Below, in pieces: positions 34,101-46,800 of a stretch of 64,000 nt of DNA. The position numbers were made by a program, and so were the translations under genes. Source of the stretch: Odobenus rosmarus divergens (Eukaryota; Chordata; Mammalia; Carnivora; Odobenidae); assembly GCF_000321225.1 (NCBI RefSeq), contig NW_004450565.1, positions 1,558,202 to 1,622,201 on the forward strand, written 5' to 3'. The notes below the pieces were generated by a model that did no database searches, was not told the origin of the DNA, and worked only from the letters and a program-made list of their open reading frames with translations. Positions within the stretch are counted from its first letter, which is position 1, and every line of letters starts with the position of its first letter.

Positions 34101-37100
34101 GGTCCCAGACACCAATGGATGCGGACAAGCAGGCCATTTATAGGTAGCGATGAGATGTGATGCATGTGGGTTTTAACAGGAATGACAGGAATAGAGAACC
34201 TTGTTAAATGGAATGCTAGACCTATTAGCTAGGCAGAGTAGTAAGGTTTGATGTGATAACCACGGGGGTGAGAAGTTTGTCAAATTAAGATATTATTCCT
34301 AATACCTTAAAAAAAAGTTTGGGAATATAAATGGACATTTTAGTCAACCTTGCAAAAAGAAATCTTCAGGCCCAGGTAGTTTTACTGGAGAATCCAGTAA
34401 AGGAAGAGGGAATGCCTCCCAACACATCACTCTGATACTAAAGCCAGACAAAGACAATACAAAAAAAAAAAAAAGTGTGCACCAGTGTGCCTCATGAACT
34501 TAAACATAAAAATCATTAATAAAATATTAAATCCAGCGACATATAAAAAGAATAACACACACTGACCAAGTGGAGTTTATCCCAAGAACTCAAACTGATT
34601 CGTTAGTCAAAAGATCAACCAGTGAGACGCACAACATGATCATACCAAGTGACACAGAAAAGCATTTGACAAAAATCAACAGGTAATTATGATTAAAAAC
34701 TGTCAGCAAAGTGGTAATGGAGGGAAACTTTCCTAACCTGATGAAGGGCAACATCAAAAAATCTGTAGTTCTCATCGTATTTAATGGCCAAAGACTGTTT
34801 TCCTCTAAGACTGGGCATAAGGCAGAGTACACTCTGACTCCTTTTGTTCAGCACTGTAATGGAAGTCCTAGCCAGTGCAGTTAAGGCAAGAAAAAGAAAG
34901 AAAAGGCATACCAGATTAGAAAGGAAGAAACACAACTGGCTCTGTGTACAAACAACATGATTGTCTATCTAGAAAATCCCAAAGACTCAACCAAAAAACT
35001 TCCAGAACTGGGTGAGTTTAATAAGGTCGCACATTACAAGGGCAACACACAGAAACCAATCCCATTTCTATATGAGTAATATACAGTTGGAAGCTGAAAA
35101 TTAAAAGAGACAATACCATTTACAAGAGCTCCAAAAAATTTAGGTATAAATCTAACAAAACTCAGAAACTTTATGCTGAAAAATTATAAAATGCTAATGC
35201 AAGCAATCAAAGAAAACCTAAATAAATGGGGACACATACCATGCTCATGGATTGGAAGACTCAACTTAGTAAAGATGTCCTTTCTCCTAAAATCGACTTG
35301 TAGATTTAGTATAATTCCAATTAAAGCCTTAGGACAGTTTTGTACATATAGACACGTTAATTCTAGATTTTATATGGAAGGCAAAATAACTAGACCAGCT
35401 GAAACAGTGTTGAAAAAGAATAAAGTTGGACTTTTGAGACATACTATGGCATTACGGTGATGAGAATGTGGTGATGATGGTGAAGGGATAGGATCAGACT
35501 CACTTTTGTCCTGTACAAATACCTTATTTATTTGATCTTTGACAAAGGTGCAAACAATTCAGTGGAGTAGAGGTAGACTTTCCAAAAAATGGTGTTGGAA
35601 GAATTAGACATTCATATGCTGAAAGAAGATCCTTGACCTAATCTCATGTTTTATACAGTTTACTCAAGGGGCACCTGAGTGGCTCCGTCAGTTAAGCATC
35701 TGCCATCGGCTCTGGTCATGATCCTGGGGTCCTGGGATCGAGCCCCACGTCGGGCTCCCTGCTCAGTGGAGAGCCTGCTTTTCCCTCCCTCTTGTGCGTG
35801 CTCTCTCTCTCAAATAAATAAATAAAATCTTAAAAAAAAAAGGTTACTCAAAACAAAGTATAGATCTAAATGTAAATTTTAAAACTATAAAACTGGTCTC
35901 TCCATACCATGGAATATTATTTAGCCACAAAAAGGAACGAAGTAGTGATACGTGTTACAACATTGATGAGCCTGGAGAACACTGTGCTAAGTGAAAGAAG
36001 CGAGATGCCAAAGGCCACGTATTGTATAATTCCGTTTAGATGTCTAGAACTCTAGCAAATCTATAGAGACAGGAAGTCGGTAGTGATGGCCTGGGGCTGG
36101 GGTTTGCGAGAAGATGGGCAGTGACAGCTGATGGCTGCAGGGTTTCTATGGGGGATAACAAAGATGCTGTAAGATTGACCTTGGGGATGGTTGCACCGCT
36201 CTGTGAACAGAGTAGAACCATTGCATTGTACACTTTGAAGGGGATAAACTGTAGTATGTGAACGATACCTCAACAAAGCTGTTATATAAACGAATGCAGA
36301 CGTACTTACTAAAATATTCTCATGCAAATGTAGGACATACATTTAAATTTTTTTTTTTTCCCCAGGCATCCACTGTTTCCATTATTAGCTTTGTTGTTTG
36401 AAAAATGTGAACAATCTACGCAGGGCTCAGAAGGCACAACTTCTGCCAGTTTTGATGTAGATATTGAAAATTTTGTAAGGAAGCAAGAGAAGGAAGGAAA
36501 ACCCTTCTTTTGTGAAGATCCGGAAACTGACAATTTAGTAAGTACAAGAAATGTTTTGTTTTTTCCCCCAAATTTAAAATCTGTTCAATAAGTTTTAAAC
36601 TTCTAATTAGAACTTCAGAATGTAGTTCTGCTAAAGGGGAGAATCCGATAGTTTATGAAATAACTTCTGTATGTGTGACCTGAATGTCCCCGTGTCTTCC
36701 AGCTTTCTGTAGTGACTTTTACTGTAGGGATCAAAGGAGCTCATCTGTGCCTGTGTCACAAGGGGACTGAGGGCTCAGTTCTCTCCTAAGTATCTGTGAA
36801 GTTCACTGGGGTTGGTGTGCTTATGTGCCGTGCCTGTCAGGCAGCATGCCTGTGCCCCAGTCCAGTTCTAGGCTTTTCCCTGATCACGGACACACACCCT
36901 TATGCTCTGTCTGGAGGCTGGCAGTAAGTGGTGGTGGGTGACAAGACTGTATGCAGACTTGAGGAGGCCCTTGAACACAGAGCAGGGCAGGCTTAACAGG
37001 GGGCTCCCACACTCCTCAACTGCTTCCCCTGGCCTTTCAACCTCGTGTGGGTGCCCTCCTCCCAGGTCCGGCGCCCCAAGGTCCAGGGTTCTCTGTGCTT

Positions 37101-37772
37101 GCTGAAGGAAATGCAGAATTTGTCAGAGTTAACATCACTGCTGCACCCCTCAGTGCTGGTGGAGCACTGTTAGCTTGTGTCAGGGGACACGCTCCTTCCC
37201 TGGGCTTCCTTTAGAGCCTGCTAACCCCCAGCCCAAAACCTTAGTCAGGGCCCTGATCAGCAGAAAAGTGTCTCAGGAAACTTTTTCCTGAATAAATGTC
37301 CCGGATCTTTGTTGGTTTTTAATTTCTCATTATACATTCAACCCTTAGTGCCTAACGGATTTTACCAGGGCGCTGTCTGACCGGGAGTCAGCCTCCTCAT
37401 CTTTGAACTGGGACCAACAGTGCCCGCCCTTTTGGGGTGAGAATCAGAAGCTCTCTCTGCCTCTGAATCTCTGTCACACAGCCAGCAGTGCGTGGCTGCG
37501 GGGACAGCCAGAGGGGACCCACGTTCTCCTGACTGGTGTTCCAGCATAGGGCCTAGCAGAGCTTGGGGCGTGGTCACTCTTTATCGACTGCTTGGCTGGT
37601 TCATGCCACAAGTACATATGAATTACTGTCCCCAAGGTCACAGGGAAGGAGCTGAGCTTTGGGGTTGTGGATTCACAGGCAAGTGGTGCTTATTACAGAC
37701 CATTGTCTACTGCTGTGGGGCAGGTTACTCTGAAATTTAGTGACTTAATAAAGTCACTGTAAAACTTTTAGA

Positions 37773-37810
<38 letters not shown>

Positions 37811-40800
37811 GAAAAATCTTAAAAGGGCTAACCTAGTGCTAGGGAAAGAGTTCTTAGGCTTGACACCAAAAGCACAATCCCTAAAAGGCAGAGTTGATAA
37901 GTGGAGTTTTATCAGAATGAAGAGCCTCCTATGAGGTGGGTATGGATTCCTCCCCATTTACAGAGGAAGACACAAGAGCAGAGGGAGGGTAAGTACCTTG
38001 CTCTTTGTTGGAGCTGGTCCGCGGTGGGGCCGGGGTGAGGCTGGGCTGTCTCCTGGTGCTGTGACTCACTGAGGGCGGCATGGGGACATCTGTGCCCCAC
38101 ACACCAGATGCAGCGAAATGCCAGAGGTCCGCGGTGCTGGAATGACTTGTCGTTTTGCATGATTTCTGATGTCATCCCCCTCCTGTCATTGGCAGTGCAG
38201 ATGGTCAAGGCTCTATGGCGTTCAGGCGAATGACTGAGAATTACAACTTACCATGATGCTGCCGTTTTCTTGTCTGAAGATCTTCATTTTCTCTGCTTCT
38301 AGATGGTAAAAGCAATCCAGGTTTTGCGTATTCATCTTCTTGAGCTGGAAAAGGTTAACGAACTGTGCAAAGATTTCTGCAGTCGATACATTGCTTGTCT
38401 AAAAACGAAAATGAACAGTGAGACTCTCCTGAGCGGAGAACCTGGAAGCCCGTATTCCCCCGTGCAGTCCCAGGTATCTATGTCGGGTCCTGCTCTGCTG
38501 CTTGGTGATGGTAAGGTCTGCAGGGGTGACGGGTACTGACTCCTGAGACCAACAGCCCTGTCGGAGTGCCTGGGCTGACATAAAGGCCATCCTCAAGCCG
38601 GAAGGACAGTCCCTCTGGGCTTCACGCAGTAAGTGGGGTGAGGCCTCAATCTGCATGTGTGGACCCTGGATCCCAGCTTTCTGAAGGATGGAGTACCATT
38701 CATTGCTTTCCTTTTTCTTTAAAACAGGGTTTTTATTATTTCTTAGAATTGTGGTAAAATACACATATCATAAAATGTACTGTCTTAACCGTTCTTAAGT
38801 GTACAATTCAGTGGCATTAAGCATATTCACACTGTTGTGCTACCATCATCACCATCTATCTCTGGAACTTTCCATCTTCTCAGACTGAAACACTATCCCC
38901 GTGAAATACTAACTCCCCATTCTTCCCTCCCCAGCCTCTGGCTCCCACTATTCTACTTTCTATGAATTTGATCAGTCTAGGTACCTCACGTGAGGGCATC
39001 ATACCGTATTTGTCCTTTTGTGCTTGGCTTACTTTGCGGACATAATGTCCTTGAGGCTCACCCATGTTGAAGCACTATTATACTTGAGCCACTCTGATGG
39101 TGATATTCCATTGTGGTCATAGTTCACACTTCCCTGATGGCTAATGGTGTTGACCATCTTTTCATGAGCTTATTTGCCGTCTGTAGATCCTCTTTGGTAG
39201 AAGGTCTGCTCACGTCCTTTGCCCATTTTCTGATTGGATTTTTTTTTAAACTGTTGACTTTTGAGAGTCTTTTTTTTTTTTTTTTTTTTAAGATTATTTA
39301 TTTGACAGAGCGAGAGAGCACAAGCAGGGGGACAGTAGAGGGAGAAGCAGGCTCCCTGCCAAGTGGGGAGCCCGATGGAGGGCTCGATCCCAGGACCCTG
39401 GGATCATGACCGGAGCCGAAGGCAGATGCTCAATGACTGAGCCACCCGGGCGCCCCTAGATACTAGTCTTTTATGGGCTGTATGGTTTGTAAATATTTTC
39501 TCCCAAGTCTGTAGCTTATCTTTTCATCCTCTTAACAGGGTCTTTTGCATAGCAAACATTTTAAATTTTGATCAAGTCCCATTTATCAACTTTTCTTTGA
39601 TGAGTTGTGCTTTTGGGTGTTAAGTCTAAGAACTCTGCCCAGCCCTAGGTCCCAAGGATTTTCTCTAGTTTTTTGTTTTGTTTTGTTTTCCTGAAAGTTT
39701 TATATTTCACATTTAAATCCATGACCCATTTTGAGTTAACTTTTGTATAAAGTGTGAGGGTTTAGGGTGAGGTTCTTTGTTTTGCCTCTGGACATCCTGT
39801 GCTCCAGCACCATTTGTTCAGATTCCTCCCCTGAACTGTCAACGGTCAGTGTATTTGTTGGTCTGTTTCTGTGTTCTCCGTTCTGTTCCCCCGATCTCTG
39901 CCTTTACACCAGCTAATCTTGTTACTGTAGCTATTGAATAAGTCTCAAATTTGGGTAGACTGTTTCCTCCCACTTTATTCTTCTTTTTCAAAGTTATTTT
40001 AGTTATTCTAGTTCCTTTCCATATAAGTTTTGGAATAATCTTGTCTATATCAACAAAAAAATGTTACTGAGATTTTGATAGGAATTACATTAAGCCTGTG
40101 TATTGTTCTGAGGAGAATTGATATCTTTCCTCTGTTGACTATTCCAGTCCACAGACCGGGTATGTGTCTCTGTCATTTCTTTCATTGGTATTTTGTAGTT
40201 TTGTGCTATAAGTCCTACATATGTGTTTTTAGAATTACACCTAGGTGTGTGTTTGTTTGTTTCTCTTTTTTTTTTGGCAATTACAAATGGTATTATATTT
40301 TTAACTTTAGTGTCCCTGCTAGTGTTTAGAGATACAGTTGATTTTCTATGTTTATCTTTCATCCTGCAACCTTGCTGAACTCATTTATTAGTTCTAGGAT
40401 GTCCTTTTCACAGATTCCTCAGGATGTTCTCCTTATTCAGTTATGTCATCTACAGATAGGAACAGTTCTGTTCCTTCCTTCCTGATCTGTTTGCTTTTTA
40501 TTTCCTTGTCTTACCTTACTGTGTTGGCTAGGACATCTGGTACTATCTTGAATACGATTGGTGAGAGTGGACATCCTGTCTTGTTCCCAATCTTAGGGGA
40601 AAGCATTCTGCCTTTCACTATTAGTTATAGTTTTAGTGGCAGGTTTTCTCTAGATGCTCTTCATCAAGTTGAGGAAGTTCCCCTCTATTCCTGTTTCTCT
40701 AAGAGTTTCTATCATACTGAATTTGTCAAATGCTTTCCCTGGGTGAATTGATACGATTATGTGATTCTTCTTCTTTCTTCTGTTAACATGGTAGTAGATT

Positions 40801-43800
40801 ACATTACTTGATTTTTCGAATACTGAATAAGCCTTGCATTCCTGGAATAAACTCCACATGGTCATGGCACATAATTCTTTTTATATGGGTTCCTGAATTC
40901 TGTTTGCTAATATGTTGTTAAGCGTTTGTATGTCTGTATTGGGGGATATTGGTCTGTAGTTTCTTTTTTGTTACAGTCTTTGTCTAGGTTTGGTACCAGG
41001 ATAGTACAGCTTTGTAAAATGAAGACTCCTTTCCTGTTTTCTGGAGGTGATTATATAGATTTGGTGTTAATTCTTTACATGTTTGATAGAATTCTCCAGT
41101 GACACTAGCTGGAGCTGGAGATTTCTTTTTTGAGTGTTCAAGTTATGAATTCGGTGTCCTTCATGGTTGTAGGGCTGTTCAGATGACCTGTTTCACGCTA
41201 GCTTCAGAGGCCCGCGTGCCGAGTGGACTGCAGCACTCCTCCTCTCCTGCTGACGTGTGTAGGGTCTGCAGTGCTCTCGGTTTCCTTCCTGATGTTGGTA
41301 ATTTGTCACGTCTCTTTGTTGTAGAGGTTTGTCAATGTATTGATCTTTGCAAAGAACCAGCTCTTTTTTCATTGATCTCTGTTTTTCTGTTTTCAGTTTC
41401 ATTGATTTCTGCTTTGATCTTTATTATTTCCTCCCTTCTGCTTGCTTTGGTTTCCTTTTGTTCCTCTTTTTTAGGTTCTTGATGGTGGGAGCTTGGATTA
41501 TTGATTTGGTTGAATTAATATTCTAACCAAGTTAATGTCGCAGACTTTGTATGTACCTACCAGAGCTTTATACATACATTCAGATTGATGTGGCAGCCTG
41601 CAAAGTAATCGTCTTTGGGCAGTACCCACTGATGCTGTTGAACTGCTCAAGTGCCTGGGTGTCTGCTGGGCGCCAGACCCTGTGCCTGGACGCCAGCGTG
41701 GAGCTCTCCTCCTGGCCGGCCACCAACCCAGCCATCTTGGTGAATGGACGGGTGGAATCTTGATGTGGTGTTTATGGTCATTTCTGCGGAACCTGCTGCA
41801 GGCCAGGCCCAGATCTAGCACTCCACAATCATGAACACCAGGGGGCTCGCCTCTTTTATGATGATTAATATGATGACAAGAGGAAAGATAATCTTTTGGA
41901 AGCCAGATTGAAACCAGTATCTCAATACTGATGATCATAGTTGATACTGGGTCAGTCTTGGATCTCTTGGTTTGCAGATATGTAAGGTGGGTTTTCTGTT
42001 TTCCCATAGCCCCTCACTTGTATTTCTGACTTACAGCAGATTCCAAGTGCCATCTCAGGCACTCTCAGCCCCCAAGGAATCGTGGTTCCAGCATCTGCGC
42101 TGCAACAGGGGAACGTAACCATGGCAACAGTGGCAGGTAAGCCCAACGGAAAAAGGATGCTCTTTCCTTGAGCTTTTGTGGAGAAGTCCTTTATATTAGA
42201 ACAGAGAAGTGCCTAAATATAATTTCTAATTAATGCCAGTTCCTGAAATAGGAGTGGCAAAATCTAGAGCATTCAGAATTGAATGCCTGTTTCTTGTTTT
42301 AATTCCCAGTAACAAATAGTTGACGCAAATTGTGTTTCCCTGCCAAAAAATTTTGGGGAGAAAGGTTTTATATAGGAGTTGACAACATATAGCAAAAACC
42401 AATCGTAATTTGTAGATAACATAGTTGTCAATTGCACTCTTGGCAGCACCTGGAAAAGCTTAGGTTGTGTCATTAATGTTTGACAAACAAATAAAAATTC
42501 ATTCTTAGTATTACTTGTATAGTAAAAACCATCATGGGAGGGGTACTGATTCTGTGGTACCCTGGTGCATCTCAAACATCACAAATATAAAGTTGTCATG
42601 AAAATGGAATGGGGCATGTGAGGAGGAGAGAAATTTACAACAAAAACCTTCATGTGATAGTGTCAGGGGAAACCTCCACAGGAAGATGAAAGCATGTTTG
42701 ATCAAAATATACTATGATAAAAAATAGTTCACACCAATTGCCAGTTCCTTTAATACTGCTAATTATGGGGAAAGTAGGAAACAGAGGTGGACAAAAAAGG
42801 GAATTTGCAGAATCCAGATAAGCCCTTGTGCCCTGTGTGGTGGGACACCTTACCACCCGCTTTGCTCTGTGCCCCCTGACCGTGCCCGCCCCCCTGACAC
42901 ACTGCCCTGCCCCCCCCCACACTGCCCTGTCCCCTCCACTGCCTTGCCCCTCACTCTGCACACTGCCCTGCTCTGTTGCACTGTGCCCACCCCCTGCACA
43001 CTGCCGTACCTCCTGCACAGTGGCCCACACACCCCTTACAGTACCATGCCCCCCCCCGCCGACTGCCTCCCCCCCGCACAGAGCCAGACCTCACTATAGA
43101 TGCTGGAACACTACTTGTCCAGGGAAGTTGTTTAATAATTTATAGTGACAAGTCAGCCAGCAAAGTATTGATCATTTGAAACAATTTAAAAACCACATCA
43201 GACTAAAGATTTTATTCCTTTCATACGTATATTGAGTATATTGAGAATACGGTTTTAAATCATTGTGACTTAAAGAGTATTTTAATTTTTTCCTTCTTGA
43301 GGTGGCACAGTGTATCAACCTGTCACAGTTGTCACTCCTCAAGGCCAAGTAGTGACACAAGCGTTGTCACCTGGCACAATCAGGATCCAGAACTCCCAGG
43401 TGCGTGTGCCATTCCCGTGGGAGGGTCTGGGGGTGCGTCGCGCAGGCGTGGGGCACAGTAGGCCCAGGCTGGATCTGTTCCCTCTGCCTGAAGATCATTT
43501 GTCTCGAGCTGGCTTCCCGGTAGCAGTTTCCAGTTAATCTCAGTGTCCATGTTTTGTCTCTTGTTTACTCTTTGTCTCCCTCGGTGTAAAAAAGTTGCAA
43601 AGTTCAGAAAGTCTAAGGCAGCAGGAAAAAAGTCATCCATGACCCCTTCCCCTCAGCAACCACTGTCGTCCAGTTGAATACTGGATTGTGTGGTTGTCTC
43701 TGGATCAGGAGACTCGAGGCAGTGTGGACACGCTCTTCCCGCCGCCATGCAGGTTGACAGCAGACCCAGCAGGCAGGTCTTGCAGCCCATGGTGAGGCCC

Positions 43801-46800
43801 TTCTGTGCCCCCGCTGGGCCAGAGAGCCACTCCGGGCTGGTCCTCAGGCTGGCCGGGGCCCTTCCTTAACATCCTCCCACAGCCTGGTGCGAAAGCTGAG
43901 CAAGAGCTGCCCCTTCCCCACTCCCAGTTGCCCAGTGGAGGCCCTGCCCCAAGGAGGCTGGTGTGCCCCTCCTGCCCTCGGCCTCTCGCCTCCCCCAGGC
44001 ACCCCAGCTCTGAGAGCGCAGGAGGCCGCTTCGCGGGCAGGAGCAGCACGTGGATGTGCTGTTCTGTGCTGTGCTGCGGTCACACTGCTCTCTCTCTGCC
44101 TATGTGGTGAGACGGGGTCGACTCAGTGGTCGGCCAGGCCGCTGTTGATCACGGAGAAGCACGCACGCACACACATGCACACACACACCCTTGTTTTCCA
44201 CTGCCAGGCCACTGTTGATTACGGAGACGCATGCACATACACACTTACCCTTGTTTTCCACATTGAGCTAGGTTTAAGTCAGAAAGATAATGTTTCTGTT
44301 GTCAGCTCGTAGTTAGGAATACAGATTCTTTATGTTAGTTGTCTTTAGCCCGCACAGGTGTTTCCCACAACCTCACGGACGGCTTGGAAGCCCAGCCCCG
44401 GAGATGTTGTGTCTCCCTCAAGCAAACAGCAGAGGCGAGAGGGTGTGGGGGGCGGGGCACGGGCTGGCATCGCCAATCCAGGACTTACTGCCTCTCACTG
44501 CATGGACAGAGTCGAGCTGGGGCGGGGGGCCTTGTCATCTGGGCACATGGGGTCTCACCAGGCCCAGCAATGGGTGGAGGAGGGACTGGACTCCACCAGC
44601 ATTGTCCCTAGATTCTCCAGCCAGCCTGCTTTCCCTGGAGCTTCCTATTTACCACGGCTGTGAGCATGAGGTGGTGTCTGGTTGGCAGAGCTCTTCCTGG
44701 TACCACATGGAACTGCTTTTAGAGTGAGGTGCCTTCCTTATGTAGTAGAGGTTTATTTGCCCTGTTGCTTAAGAAGAAAGTTTTCCGGGGCTCCTGGTGG
44801 CTCAGTCGGTTAAGTGTCTGACTCTTGATTTCGGCTCAGGTCACGCATGGTCTCAGGGTCGTGAGATTGAGCCCTGCACTGGGCTCTGTGCTCAGCTGGG
44901 AGTCTGCTTGGGATTCTCTCTCCTTCTCCCTCTGCCTGTCCCTGCTGCATGCTCACTCTCTCTCCCCACCCTTTTGCTCTCAAATAAATAAATCAATCTT
45001 TAAGGGAAAAAAGAAAGTTTTCTTCTTCACTGCATTTTCTTATAGACGGAAAGGACTAGTTTAACTAGCAAACACATGGAGTTTGTATTTCAGCATAACC
45101 CCTTCTGACACAGAACATGCCTGTGACCCTCCCCAGCTTTGTCAGGCAGACAGGTGAACACAGCTCCCTCCTTGCAGCCTGTGGGCTGTCTCTGCTCCGG
45201 TGCAAAGTCCACTGTGCGCCTGTCCCCTCCCCGTCATTCTCCTGCCGAGTCCGGCTTCTAGGGCAGCAGGGCCAGGAAGCCAAAGACACGAGCTGCCCCG
45301 GGTTTCCAACAGAAGAGTAAACATTTTGAGGGCTCTGGGTGCAGGTGTTCTTTGAATAAAACCTTTACGTGGTACGTGTGATTTTAATTGTAGCTGTTTG
45401 GGCTGCTCTGGGCTCTTTTCTGCCCTTTTTCTTTTTCTTGGGGGGGTGGGGATTGGTTCTTACTGGGCTTCAGGTAATTGGGGAGAGTAACTTCACCAGT
45501 GACATTGTCTATTTTTGTGTCAGAAACTGTCAGGGTTGGTTTGATCGAGAAAACTGCTTGCTGTCCTGGCTCCTGTGGGCACTCTGGCCAACGTCATTCA
45601 CGGCAGCACTGTGGTGGCGGTCACTTCCATGCTGTCCCCCACCTGCCCGTCCTGCCCCGTTGTGGGTGCAGCTGAGGCGGATGGTAACATTGCCACTCTC
45701 CCCCAGAAGAGAATCGGCCCCCGTGGGCCACATTCTGACCTACGGCCCGTCAGGAGGAGGCAGGATTTGGCCTCTTCCTAGGGCATCTCTATGGAAAGGT
45801 GTTTCTACTTCTAAAAACATATTTTCGAGGAGAGAGAAGTAGCCAGCGGGATTTCACGGATCTCCTCCCACTCTAGCTCCTCCCCCTTTCCCGGGAGAGT
45901 CTTATTTGTTTAGTTGTTATTTATATATTTTAGGTTTTTGTTATTACTTGGCCTGTGACAAGGTTTTTTGCCTCTGTTTTACTCTTATTTTGCTTTTTTA
46001 TATCAGGTGGTTGTGTGTCCCGCTCAGTGTGCAGGCTGCTGAGAGGCTTGGAGCCAAGCACCGCTTTTCCCACCCTGTTCCCTCCTCTCCCCTTGGGCAG
46101 CTGCTTTTTGATCCTGCTGATTTCCTCTCATTTCTCACTAAAAATCCTCCCTCTTAACTCACCTCTGAAGCTCCTGGTTTGGGCTCTCCGTCATGGTTGG
46201 GGCCTGTGCTCTGTCCGTGCCCCCCCTCGGCGGTGGCGCTTCCCCGCCCTGCCCGTGCTTCTCCACACAGCTCGGCCAAACCTGTTGTCAGTATGAACAT
46301 CACCTGGTCTCTGCGGAGCTGAGTGTGTACCTGTGATCCCAGGGCTTCTCTGGTTCAGATGTGTCTGGCCGAGCTCGCAAGTGCTTCACTGTTGCCCCGG
46401 GCTCGGCTGTCCCGGTGCCACGGCCAGCACCTACCTGCCAGAAGGCACATCGGGACCGCGGGCCCCCAGAAGCTCTCCGCCTCCCTTCTCCGGGGCTCTT
46501 CTCTATCCAGGCTGGGCACAGGGTGTGTTCTCAAACTTTCCTTTGACATCGCCTTGAGGAGTCCCTTCTCCTAGAGCCTACATCCTCTACTTTCTTGGCT
46601 TTACTCCCCACTTTGGAAACTTCCAGAGAAAATGTGCATGGGAAGTACATTCTGTTGAGACATTGCAAACCTGAAGATGACTTTATTTTGGTCTCGTACT
46701 TGACGCAGGCTGTTTCCCAGGACAGTTTCCGGAAGAAATCGTCAGCAGGGCCCGGGAGCGTGGCGTCGGGGGCTCTAGCCCCCTTGGGAGGAGGTCAGCG

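Larger units (their letters stand above)
36538..38302 (+). other. PKNOX1: Intron 4
   Basis: A 1.8-kb phase 0 intron. It holds the duplication-flanked poly(T) at 37764-37817 and a weak MIR-like stretch at 37930-38050; the rest is unique. Confidence 0.9.

Noticed and set aside
42855..43085. C-rich repeat block as a CRISPR array
   Set aside because: Units are irregular with no unique spacers of constant length, and the genome is mammalian.
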